A DNA stretch of 64,000 bases from Scenedesmus sp. ARA3 (Eukaryota; Chlorophyta; Chlorophyceae; Sphaeropleales; Scenedesmaceae). Below, in pieces: positions 45,004 to 56,500 of this stretch. Below the pieces are notes generated by a model. The model was not told the DNA's origin, made no database searches, and saw nothing but the letters and a program-made list of their open reading frames with translations. A program made the translations under genes and the position numbers. Every line of letters starts with the position of its first letter. The first letter of the stretch is position 1. The stretch covers positions 1 to 64,000 of the forward strand of contig RWJK01000881.1 of assembly GCA_004335835.1 (NCBI GenBank), written 5' to 3'.

Positions 45004-48000
45004 TCACGACGACAGGTCGTTGATGGCAGCACCCAGTGGCCAGGCTGCCTCGATTGTCTGCCCGTTGTACTTGACCTGCAGCAGCAAGCAGCAAGCGAAG
45101 CCGGACATGCAGCTCAGATTGCATGCTAGATAGACGGTGGCAGCAGTCACAATCCGCATTTTGGTCTGGCTATGTCGTATCCAGCTGCAGGGCTGGAAAT
45201 GTGCAGAGTTACTCTGGCAGACATACATAGTTGGGCAGCTGCTCCGCTGGTGCACGTCATCAGCGCGCGGAACGGAATGTGGCACATATCTGCAGTATGC
45301 CAACCGTCCAACCAATCACATGACAAGCACACCCAAACACTCTCAGCTGCCGTCCACACATGCAGCACAGCCACACCAACACCTGTGCCAGCACATACGC
45401 ACCTGCTTTACCAGTGTCACAGACGCCGTCTCCGCGAGGTCAAAGCCTTGCGTAAGCACCGTGTGGCAGAAGGACAGGTCCAAGCAGAAGTAAGGCGCAT
45501 TTGCAGCCTGCAGGTCGCTGTATGACTTGGTCAGCTCCGGCACTGCTTTGCCACACACGGCAGCAGCGCGCTTCGCAAAGTCCTGCAAGCAAGCAGGCAA
45601 GCAGCGGCGAACAGTCCTGCAGGTGTCAGAAGGACAGGTCCAGGCAGATATTAGGCGCATTTGCCGCCTGCAGGTCGCTGTACGACTTGGTCAGCTCAGG
45701 CACTGCCTTGCCGCACAGCAGCAGCGCGCTTGGCAAAGTCCTGCAAGCAAGGAAGCAAGCAAGCAAGCAAGCAGCGGCAAACGAGCCGAGCCCAAGACAC
45801 GGTAAGAGGGCCATGTATAGCAGCAGCAAGCTTACAAGACACATCCATGCATGTTGGTGTGTTGCTTGCCTGCTGTGCCTGATGGCTCAGCCTACAGCCA
45901 CATCGATAGCTGCCTTATCAGCAATGGTGCGGCAGACAGGCACTGCAGCAGAATCTGAAAAACATCATAAACATGCAGCCTTTGTGCTCGCCCCTGGGCT
46001 GGTCTTTTACTCATGGCTGCCCGCGATATGCCGCACACATGCACCCGGCTTCAACAAACCGACAGTAGATATAACAGCCTGTATCTTACCCCTGGGCTAG
46101 TCTTCCACTTTATGGCTGCCTTGTCCGCAATGATGCCGCACACATGCACCTGATATTCGCAAACTAGACATTGTCACATAGATAACGTCCTCTAGCTCAC
46201 CCCTGGGCTGGTCTTCCACTCAATGGCCGCCTTGTCCGCGATGATGCCGCTCTCGCTGGCCCTGTCCCAGAAGTAGCTGGACACGTAGTACACGCGCGCC
46301 ATGGTGGCCGGCTTGCCGCGCCACGCGCCGCTAAATGAGCACGCGTCCTGCAAGCAAATTGTTGAATGGTGATGCAAACAATGTTGGTGGGTGAGCATGT
46401 GCTTGATGCGCATGGTCACACATGGACGTGCCGCGCCACGCGCCCCTGAAGGAGCACGCGTCCTGCAAGCACGATATCAATTGGTGATGCGAACGAGTTA
46501 GTGGGTGAGCATGTGCTTGATGCGCATGGTCACACATGAACGTGCCGCGCCACGCGCCTCTGAAGGAGCACGCGTCTTGCATGCAGGTTGCGCAGGTGAG
46601 GAGAGCATGAGGTGAGACGCGAAGGCGCGTGCACAAAGAGCGGCGCACTGGTGTGCCGCGGCACGCACCGTTGAAGGAGCACGCGTCGTGCATGCACATT
46701 GTATGCACCAAAGTCGAGCATGCGCTGAAACAAGGCCGCATGCACACAGCAAACTGCTGCTGCAAGCCTCCTGCTGGCCACCTTTGTCACAAGGTGCGCT
46801 CATGCACTTTGAAAAAACGGAACAGCTGCAAGTTCTCTACTCGACAACCCACCTTGGGCTGGCCGCAGTCCTTGTCATGATCCAGCGCCTTGAGCGCCAT
46901 TGCTGCGCAGCGCTTGAAGTCCCCAGCCTCAATCGTTTCCCCAATGCTATACTCCTTGCCTGCATAGCTGTACTTCAGGCTGCTGCCTTTAGCGAAGCAG
47001 GGGTGGCTGGGGTCATCGCGGCCTGCCTCAATAACCTTGGCGCGTGCGGCCATGAGACCATAGCCCAGGTAGCTGCGACAGCATGTGCAAGGACAGGGGA
47101 TGCATGTCAGCAAGCGTTTTCCAATATGTTGCATCCTTGATGAGCTTGCAATACATCACAGTACATTACATCAACCCCGCAACCTGCAATTTGACTACAA
47201 CGAACATAATCCTCAGCAGCGCACGGCTGAACAGACGCGTAACCTGTCTGCCTCGCCACCATCCCACCCACCTGTGCACATACACGTCGTACGTCACACC
47301 ACCAGCCTTGAGCTGCGTGATATACCCTGCAGGAGCAGCAGTCGCCTCGGTCGACGGCAGCGCAAACGCCTCCTGCACAGAGCCCCCTCCCAAGTCGATA
47401 GCTGCCACTGTGCCTGTAGGCCCACTCCCTAGCCGGCCTAGCAGGTAGTTCAGTGTCAGCCATGCAAAGGCACCCTCGTGTGCACCATCCATGATCTCTA
47501 CTGCATCTGTTTTGAGCTTGAAGGGGTAAGTGGCGAGGAAGTTGCGCACTGCTGCGAGGATGTCGTCTGCTTTGCTGCCGGGCAGCAGGCGCAGGCCTGC
47601 TGTGGCCTTCAGGGAGAGGCCAGTGGATGCCTGCACAACAGCAGCCGGCGAAACTACGTTGTGAGTGGCGGGTATGCAGCAGCTGTTGCAGCTGGCGCAG
47701 CGACATGTGCAAGCATACTACAAGCGCAGGCATACACTCAAGATGGCATCAGCGTCACACTATTTGTCAAGAACAGTAAAACCACACAAACAGAAACAAC
47801 ATCATGCACACACGTTCTTCATTGGGTTTGGCGGTTGCTGAGATGCTGGCAGAAACAGTGCAGCTCAATCTGAAGTAACCATGGCCGCCAGCAGTACTGG
47901 ATAGCTCAGCGGGGCGGAGCCTCTGCTGCTGCTGCTGCTGCTGCCTGGCCCAGTGCCCTCTCAGCACCTGCATGGATTTTGTGTGCCACTTGCGCATGTA

Positions 48001-48532
48001 CTGCCGCACACATGCAGTACCTGCGCTGCTGCATGGTCACCACCTGCAGCTGCTCCTGCTGCATGTGCTGCACCAGCTGCAGACACAGCGCCCCACCCCC
48101 AACGCACCTGCTGCGCTGCAGGCACTGCCTTCATTGCCTCTTCTAGCAGCGGCTTCAAGCTGTCTGCTGCTTTCTGGGGCTCATCAGGGAAAGCAGATAG
48201 CCCCGGCTTCAGCTGATGGAAGCCATCACTGATCAGGTTCAGTGAGCTGCCTTTCTGCTCAAACTTGAATATGTGTATGCGGCTGCCAGTGCTGCCTGCG
48301 TCTAGTACTATGTTGTATAGGTACGCGCCGCCGCCAGCTGCTGCTGCTGGTTGCTGCTGGTGGTGTAGCTGCCCGATTGTCATTGCTTTCAAGTCCCGCA
48401 CAGGCTTGCTTGCTGGGAAGAAGAAGAAGATCATCGCCATAACGACCAGCAGCTGCAGCAGCATCAGCAAGCGACAACAGCTGTGAGGAGAGCGCACGAG
48501 TTGGCCTGCTGCTGACCAGCGGTTGACCAGTC
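45004..48532 (-). CDS. Apyrase / GDA1-CD39 nucleoside phosphatase (first exon unresolved)
   Basis: Hydrolyses nucleoside tri- and diphosphates on the extracellular or lumenal side. Exons in phase: 48532-48108, 47630-47272, 47072-46853, 46347-46201, 45582-45403, 45075-45004. A hydrophobic anchor (LLMLLQLLVVMAMIFFFF) precedes the catalytic domain, giving type II membrane topology. Apyrase conserved regions are visible: DAGSTGSRIHIF (ACR1), STGLSLKATAGLRLL (ACR2), DGAHEGAFAWLTLNYLLG (ACR3) and AAIDLGGGSVQEAF (ACR4). SYLGYGLMAAR and YYVSSYFWDRA follow, typical of plant-type apyrases. The protein ends soon after AAWPLGAAINDL with no C-terminal membrane span, as in plant rather than vertebrate CD39 forms. 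Exon 48532 starts in phase 1, so a short upstream coding exon must exist; an ATG near 48770 is one candidate. Three exon boundaries have decoy copies. Confidence 0.92.
45640..45750 (-). repeat. Upstream copy of apyrase exon 45582-45403
   Basis: A near-complete copy of the first about 110 bp, with the acceptor. It lacks two bases around AAAV-CGKA relative to the real exon, which shifts the frame, and it ends at LDLSF followed by a stop. Confidence 0.9.
45885..46140 (-). repeat. Three downstream copies of apyrase exon 46347-46201 3' edge
   Basis: Copies of the KAAIEWKTSPG-coding end and donor lie at about 46086-46140, 45989-46035 and 45885-45932. Similarity falls with distance from the exon, as expected for successive duplications of increasing age. 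Confidence 0.82.
46420..46700 (-). repeat. Three upstream copies of apyrase exon 46347-46201 5' edge
   Basis: Copies of the DACSF(S/R)GAWRG-coding start with an AG acceptor lie at about 46424-46466, 46540-46582 and 46650-46695. They are spaced about 115 bp and share flanking GTGAGCATGTGCTTGATGCG sequence, so whole intron-plus-edge segments were duplicated. Confidence 0.88.
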
Positions 48533-49355
48533 CTGCAAGCAAAGGCTGCCTACTTCAACTGCTTTGCCAACCGCCAGAGTGCTGCTGCTGGGCCCGTGCA
48601 GGGTTGGTGGGGTTTGCATGTTAGAGTAGTTGCTTAGATGCTGCAATAGTTCCTGAACTTGTGATCTGCTGCTCACTGGTATGGATGTAACCAGCAGTAC
48701 TCCGCGGTTCCTGCAGGCGGCAGCAGTAGCAGCACATGTGACTTAACTCCAGGCCAGCCATAGCAGCCATGCAGCTGTCTTATGCAGGTCAAACATACCT
48801 CCATATCTTATCAGATACGTTCTCATGTCGCCGAATTATCATCTTGTGACCAGCCTTGGGGGCAAACTTCAGAATGGGGCTGGGTGAGCCAATACTGGCT
48901 AGGGGCATTGTTTCGGGCTCACTATTGCGATGCAACATTACAAGTGCTACTTCTGTTGCCGCTGCTGCTGCATCAGGCGTCAACCACTGCAGAACCGTTC
49001 AAGCTGACCGAAGCCAGGCAGCCCCACCAATCAGTGCAGGCTGGAGACAACATAACACGCCATAAGAATAGCAGTGGAATCACGATTACTTGTCAGGGTG
49101 TTCACCAAGTGGTGGTTACATTCGGAGCACGAGGTCCAGGGCTTGGGTGTCGAGCTCGTGCCTCGCGCTGCGCTGTTGCAGCCGTGCATACGGCTAGCTG
49201 TATCATGGACTGCGATATACAGATCGGCGTGTTGTTCGACCTACTGTGTTTCGCTGTCTGACGTCCTCATTCCACACTTGCACCTCACTCTGCCACGGTT
49301 CGCAGTGCTTGTCCAGTCAGATCTGCATAGATTAGCAACAAAGGAATCCAGCACA
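48533..49355. other. Divergent region, apyrase 5' end to small Pro-rich gene
   Basis: Should contain the missing first apyrase exon and both promoters. An ATG on the - strand near 48770 opens a frame (MAAMAGLELSHMCC) with GT sites in the needed phase, but no choice is safe. Confidence 0.4.
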
Positions 49356-50367
49356 ATGATGATTTCGGTGTCGGGTTGCAGCATAGCGCAACAGCGACAC
49401 GCCCTGTGTGCAGGTGAGTGCCTTCCTGCTGCTCTGCTGTTGCTGCTCCATGCCTTACAAGTGCATTGGTTGCACCCACATGCCCCTTGTTGCTTGCACA
49501 GAATTAATCAAAACCCTCAAGCTCTATCTCATTGTAGCACTGTTTTTGCAAGCGCCCTGCACACCAAACAGGTGCAACGCATGCATGCAGCCCTGGCACC
49601 ACACACACATCCAACCGCGCTTTTCTTCAACAACCAGAGTCACCTGCACTCTGAACCTCTTTTCTGCAGGCAGGACGCCCACACCAGCTCTGCAGCAGCA
49701 AGCAAAGCAGCTGCGCTGCCCTCCTGCAGCAGTATGGACGCGCCCGACCCCAGACAGAGATGAGAACTTCACTGCGCCCTCTTATGTGCCCACCCCAGGG
49801 GGCTCGCCAGTGATCAACCCATACAGGCAGGATGATCAGCCGCTGTATACACCCAGCGCTCCAGAGTTCAAGCCAGCAGAGTTGCCGGAGCAGCAGAAGG
49901 AGATGCCCAAGGGGCCTACCATGCCAGGTGCGGCAGCTTGTCACGCAGCATGCATCAGTATGCAGCATGCAGCAGCTGGGTGGGGTGTTGTTGATGGGCC
50001 GTTGTTCATGCATCGCAGCAGCCTGGCACAGCTCTGAAAAAAGTGTATACGCCTGGTGGTTCGGCCACAGCAGCTTATGAAGCTTGCCCTTCAGGGCTGT
50101 GGGATTGCAGCATGCAGAGGGCTGCATTGCCTGCGGCTGTTCAGGAAGCACAGCATGGTACATGCTCGAGCACACAAAACGCTGCTTGATCAAATCAACC
50201 CGACGCACGACCTGTCATGCTCAAGCAATACTGCTGCTGCTTCTACTGCTGCTGCTGCATTCAAACAGAGCGTCGCCCGGACCCCATCCCAGCCGGCAAC
50301 CCCAAGGAGAAGCCGCCAGCCGGGGAGCCGCAAAAGGAGGCGCCGCCCACAGCGCCCAAGGAGAAGT

Positions 50368-50369
<2 letters not shown>
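49356..50369 (+). CDS. Small Pro/Lys-rich protein, possibly plastid-targeted
   Basis: Not a recognised family. Three exons keep phase: 49356-49413, 49670-49927, 50269-50369, giving 138 aa. The last exon uses a frame that has no ATG of its own and is found only by splicing: PERRPDPIPAGNPKEKPPAG and on to KEK and TGA at 50367. The first about 35 residues (MMISVSGCSIAQQRHALCAG) are Ser/Arg/Gln-rich without acidic residues, like a chloroplast transit peptide. The mature part is polar and disordered: DENFTAPSYVPTPGGSPV, NPYRQDDQPLYTPSAPEFKP, then Pro/Lys/Glu repeats. A CAG array follows immediately after the stop (50370-50420). Exon phases agree exactly and the Pro/Lys/Glu composition is unlike the flanking DNA, which support a real gene. 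Confidence 0.6.
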
Positions 50370-50421
<52 letters not shown>

Positions 50422-53400
50422 GAGTAGCCGCAACCGGTGGTGGCGAGGGGTTGGTTTGCGGTTGTGACTTTAAACGTGACACGGCACCTAGGCTCTGGGC
50501 ATGCGCTTGACGATTGTTGCGTAAGCGTCGCGCGCATCGTGTGCGCGCCACTGTTGTACAAGCGGCGGCTTCAGTCAATGTAAACATGCAGCGATGTGGT
50601 GTTTCATACTGTTGGCAGCGATGGAACCGGCAGATGCTGTGGTCCCAATTTCAGCAGCGTGCTGTCTCTGTCAGCAATGCAAGTGCGGTGTTGGTGCCAG
50701 AGCAACTGGAGCTGTGGGATATGTGGCGCTGTAATGCAGCAGGTGCCTTACTGTTTGCCAGAAACATGGCGTGCCCCTGCTGTGGTTAATGCATCTCTGT
50801 GGTTGATGCATTGGCTTGTGTGGTTATCTTCACACCGTATTGTTGTTCTGATTGCCCTGTAGTACGTGTGAGAACCATGGTCAGATATCGGTGTAAGAGG
50901 AAGTGCGATGGTATTCCTTCTCAGATATGTTACATATCAAACGTTTGATAAAATGAGCTGCAGCAACAGCTGTTGCTCCAGTGGCAACATGATGACAGAT
51001 ATTATCCTCTGAAGCACTGGCCAGCCATGAGTGCTATCACGCGGCAGATATGCAGTCAAGCACGCTCAGTAAGCAGCCTCAGCTGCCACAGCGCTTGCTG
51101 GCTGGAGCATGCACTGTAATGCTGCGGAGCTCACAACCCAAGACTCCAGCCTACTACCATGCAAATGGAGGTCGAGTGGCATGATCCACCCGGCCAAAAA
51201 GCTCAAGCGCTCAGCTAGCTGCTATGTAGGTGCTGCTGCAAGCTGGCACTGCACCACACACCTGGCCTAACACTGCAGCACAGCGAAGTTGCAAGGGTGC
51301 GCACTTCTTTGTGCATAAACGTACATACAACACACAGCACATCTGCCATTTGATGTGAATGCACACACACCACACAGCATGCACAAGAAACACCAGTACA
51401 CAAACAAGAGAACGTGTCAAAAGACGTTTATTTGCCAGCAAAAAGTGCAGTCCACACACACACAGGATATCCTATTTCATAGTATAGCCAGAGGCTGGAG
51501 CAGACATTTTGCTGGATGGGCTAATCAATTATGCCCTGCATGATGTGGCAGCGTGCTGCAGCAATGCATGCAGATCTGCATCTGCACCTACTCTGCAGAT
51601 CTACCAGCACCTACTATGGATTGCAGCAACCTTGACACAGCAGCCTCGTGCACATTTGCTCATGGAAACGATGAAGATGGCAGAACACATCACACAAGAT
51701 ACGCCACAGTGCTGTTGACACAGAGCACACCAGCTAGCTTGCCAATGCAGTGGCATATGTCAAACCCACAGGGGCAGCACATACGCCAGCAGCATACGTC
51801 CCATCCAGATGAAGCACACTGGATGCATTTTGGCAACAAGGCAAATCTGTGAGCAGCATGCTCAATGTTGTCAGACACTGCTCCCGCACCAACAAATAGT
51901 AATCAGAATGCAATCAGGCCAATGGATGCGTCCTGAGGACAGAATCAAGCAACGACTATGGCAAACTGTGCAGAGACAATCAATCCTCCCCCTCGCTGTA
52001 CAAAAATGTCCAACAGAAGTGCGATTTGAACACAGGGCGCCAAGCATGCCATTTGAACTCAGGGCGCCAAGCACGCCATTTAATTCAGTGTGCCAAGCAC
52101 GCCATTTGACCTCACGGCGACAAGCACGCCGTGACAACTATGGCAAACTGTGCAGAGACAATCAATCCTCCCCCTCGCTGTACAAAAATGTCCAACAGAA
52201 GTGCGATTTGAACACAGGGCGCCAAGCATGCCATTTGAACTCAGGGCGCCAAGCACGCCATTTAACTCGCACACCAAGCATGCCGTTTGAACTCACGGCG
52301 CCAAGCGCGCCATTTCAATTCAGTGTGCCAAGCACGCCATTTGACCTCACAGCGACAAGCACGCCGTGACAACTAAAGGCACTGAGTTGACTCGAAGAGA
52401 CATTTGTGCCACTATATGAACATCTGCATGTTCAAAGTCAACGGAGAATGTAAGTACAAGCCATCACAACTGGCTTGCCAAACATGAAAGGAACCCACAC
52501 AAGGGACAACTGTTCAACCCGTGCCTCAGAGGCTGCAGCCTGGCACACAAGCTTACAAGGATGCAACACAATTGTGCAAATTGCAGGGCCGGCCACATGC
52601 AACTGCTCACAGATACGAGAGCCGCAATCAAAGGAAGCTGCAAGGATCCCTGCTAGCGGAAAAGGGCCAGCCTGGGACCATCATACACACAAGAAAAAGT
52701 AGCAGTACAGCAAACACAGGCTCAGTTATGAAACCGTCCAGACAGACTGCAGCCATCATGGAACCTGCCAGAAAGGCACAATCTGACTCGTTCCCACCCT
52801 GATTATGCAGCAGAAGACAAACATAAGACAATCAGGACGCAACCACACTCTCAAACCGAAATTCATGCTGGCTCAGCTGCCAACAACGTCCCTCTGCTGT
52901 AGCTCACGTACTATAAGTCATGCTGCCATCAAGACACTGCACCCTGCGCAAGTCACAGCAAAGCAGGAACCTCACCGCAGATTTAGTATCAGTGCACGAT
53001 CTAAGCTGCATACTCAGCCGGTGCACTGCATAAGAAGCTCAGCTGCTGTCTGGTGACAATGACAGCCAGTAAGAGCCCTCCTCATGAAGTAAAAGTGCAG
53101 GTACGAGATTTGCCTGTAGCAGCATCATTGTAGCAGGCAAGCCCAGCCTGCAAAAGCTGCATTAATAAGCAGCAACGCCATCCTATACCGCCCCGCACTA
53201 ACCGCCAAGCCAGAAAGTGTGCAGCAGCGCACCAACGCTGAACAACCAAACAAAGTCGCAGTGATGTGACAGACGAGATTGGCCCAAAACTAACACCCCA
53301 CACACACAACCATCAGTGCAATTCACAGGACCTCCCCCTAGGCCAGTGCCATTGGTGACTTGCACAGCCTGTATGAAACTCTGTACACTGCAGTTGATAG

Positions 53401-53558
53401 CACTCACTGCCACTGCATGTATGTGACAGCAGCAGCAGTGTATCCGCAGGTCACACAAGCGTGCATGCAGCATTGCACTGCATTCCAGCCTGGAGCGGCT
53501 GCGAACAGCGTCAGATAACAGGCCGATTAGTCCAGGTCAAAAGACCGTAGCAGGCTAT
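50370..53558. other. Convergent intergenic region
   Basis: Contains the CAG array at 50370-50420, AT-richer DNA and the 182-bp higher-order repeat at about 51945-52372. No gene is supported. Confidence 0.5.
51945..52372. repeat. 182-bp higher-order repeat of about 27-bp subunits
   Basis: GCAAACTGTGCAGAGACAAT occurs at 51961 and 52143, a period of 182 bp. Each unit ends with several subunits of the form GCGCCAAGCACGCCATTTGAACTCAG. Two full units plus extra subunits are present. Confidence 0.9.
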
Positions 53559-56500
53559 TTAGACCAGCTCGGTCTTGCTGGGCATGTGGCTGCCCAGCAG
53601 GAACAGGATGGCTGACACGAGGCCTGCGAAGATGAGCGTGACCACCCTGCAGCAGCAGCACAGCAGCACAGCAGCATACGCATATCAGCAGGCCTAAACC
53701 ACGCAACCGAGCGTCAGGGTACACGCAGCCGCCGAGCAACAACATGCATGGCTTGAAAGTGGTGGGTGGGTGCATACGACACGAAGTCCCTGGGGCATGC
53801 AAGTACAAAAAAGCCAGTACCTCCTCACTCACTTGTCCTCATCCGGCAAACAGCATGCTGCAGCATTCAGGTCCCAGCAGTCCATTGCAGCATCCACAGC
53901 AAAAGTGCTCACCAGCCCACCAGCATCTTCAGGGACTGCAGATGATATTCTGGCAGTACAGTAATATATGCAATATATGATTTTGCCCAAAATCACACGG
54001 AGATGTACTGCATGTGCACTCACCAGCCCACCAGCATCTTCAGGTACTGCATCCAGTTGATGGCCCTCCAGCGTCCCTCAGCGATGCCTCCCCCTGCAGT
54101 GGCCCCCGTGATGGTGTGCGTGGTGGACAGCGGCAGGCCTGCAGCGGGCAGCAGCAGCAGCAGCAGCAAGTTGGTGAGTGCCACCAGATCGATAATAATA
54201 ATCCGCATGTGCTTGATGGTAGCCGGCTATGCCAGGCAATCCCTCTTCTGCTGTGGTGCTGCGCTTTGCGCACACAGTCCATCTGACATGCAGTCCCTGC
54301 TGCCACTTGCTTGATGCCTGCTGGCAGTTGCAACTGTGACCCGCATCTGCCGCACGCTCTGTGCTGATGTAACGCAGGTCGCTTCACACGTCATCACACG
54401 TTGCTGCACAAACATGTTGCTGCATAAAAGGCACAAACTGCTGTGTCACAAAGGTGACAAGGGCTCACCAAAGGCAGAGCCCACTGCAATCACGAAGGAG
54501 GTAGCCAGCTCCATAGAGAAGCCCCTGCAGATGCATCGCAGCAGCAGCAGCAGCAGCAGCAGCACAGCGATTGACGATGATGATACAGGTAACACAATCA
54601 GCCGTGCCGCTGGATGTCACGTGCCATACCCACATGTAACTACCCATTCTCGATACTGTGTGTGATGCAGAGCATGCCAGTGAATGACTGCTGCATGTCT
54701 GGTGCAATGCTGAGCAGTAGGCTCAATCGCACAGCTGATGCAGCACTTGGTGCAGTTGCAGCTAGGATGCGCCACGCACGGGAGTTGTGCAGCACAACAA
54801 CAAAGAAAGATCAAGGATGCAATGTGACCAACCGCAAGGTTGCATGCCAGCAGTATTGTGTGCAGCAAAGTTGGTGTCAAGCTGTATTGACTCACCTAGA
54901 GGGGGTGATGTGCACGCACTGCGATACAGCAACGCACAGCAAGACAATTGCAGCGCAGGACAGTGGCAGCAGCAGAGGCACACAGGTGCTGTCAATAAAA
55001 GACTTTTCGGTGCTGGCTCAAAAACTATATCCTGAAGCGCTGTGGGCCAGGAAGTAATCCCGCCTGCATGCGGTATGCACTGCAGAGGCGCGGGTATAGG
55101 GAATAAGCTGCACATGATCGCGCTGCAGCTGTGCTCATGCGATCCTGCAGCACAGCAGCACCGCCATCAGACTGCCACACAGCTGCTGCACGCTGCCTGC
55201 CTTGCATTGAGCTGCCTACCTTGACACCCAGCACGCGCATGATGTTGTAGCCGTATGTGGCAAGGCCCACCACGATGCCAGTGCCACCAATGGCAAGGAT
55301 CCTGCACAGCAGCAGCCAAATGCATTTGGCATGTGCATATGTCCATGCGGAGCGTGTTGTGTACACATGCCTAGATTCAGAGGCACAGCTTGTTCGATGC
55401 AGGATGGGCAGTGCCACCAATGGCAAGGATCCTGCACAGCACGCGCAGATACACACGCAGCATGTAAAGATGGACAGTTTTGACACGAAAAAAACAAAAA
55501 AGCAAATATGCGCACCTTCAAGCGGTGCTTGTCCAGGAGACGCCCTGCCCAAGGCATGAGTTGTGCAGGCCTCAACTCACATGCATTGACCAAGCAGTGC
55601 TGCTTTTGACGCACGATGCCATTTGCTGCCAGCTGGATGAACAGCTACTCCCTCATGAGCGGAGTTTTCAATCGCTGGGCTGGTGCTTGAGGCATGTTTC
55701 AGTCCTGAGATACAATGCATTGGATTGCACAAAAGCAACGCTTCAGTATGGTGCCACTCACCAGGGGTACACTGTAGCATTGCTGCCAGGCACCTTGCGG
55801 TTCTCATACACATAGTAGGCGGCAGCAAAGGAGCCTGCGCACAGGAAAACGACCAGCAGCGGCAGCAGAAGCCAAGCTCAGGGGCTACATGTTTATGGTG
55901 ATGGCAAACCACATAACTTCTGTGCTTGCTGTGCTATGATGTGGCGAAGGTCGCTGCCGGTGCACCCCACAGCCTCTGCGCTTGATCAAGCAGCAACAGC
56001 CATTGTCACAGTAAAAGCTGTTGCTACTAGCAGATGACACGCCAACATGCCACTGCAATTGGACTTGATCCTGCCACATGGGTACCTCTTGAACCTCAGC
56101 TGCCAGAAAGAAACTCACCGATTGCATTTGCCACATCGTTAGCACCTGCAGGAAAGAAGCATGGGCCGGTCAGCAATTGGGGTGATGTTGAGAAAACATT
56201 AACTGGGGAAGTACAGTGTGGCAGCATGCAATGCAAATCGTGCCGTCCGCTGGCAAGTGGCCTTCAATTGCTCATGACAAGGCCCCTGAGCAAATTGACA
56301 AAGAAGAAGAGTGAACCCCAATGAAGTGCTGTCAAACATTTTAAGCACTCAACACACGACACTGCTCCTTTTTTTTTTAGGCTACGACACAAGCTGTTGC
56401 GTACGTCGTCGTCAGGCAGCAGCACTCACCGTGTGCGAAGGACATGGCGCAGGCGGAGATGACCTGCAGCACCTTGAACACCTGCTCGGTGCGAGGGTCA

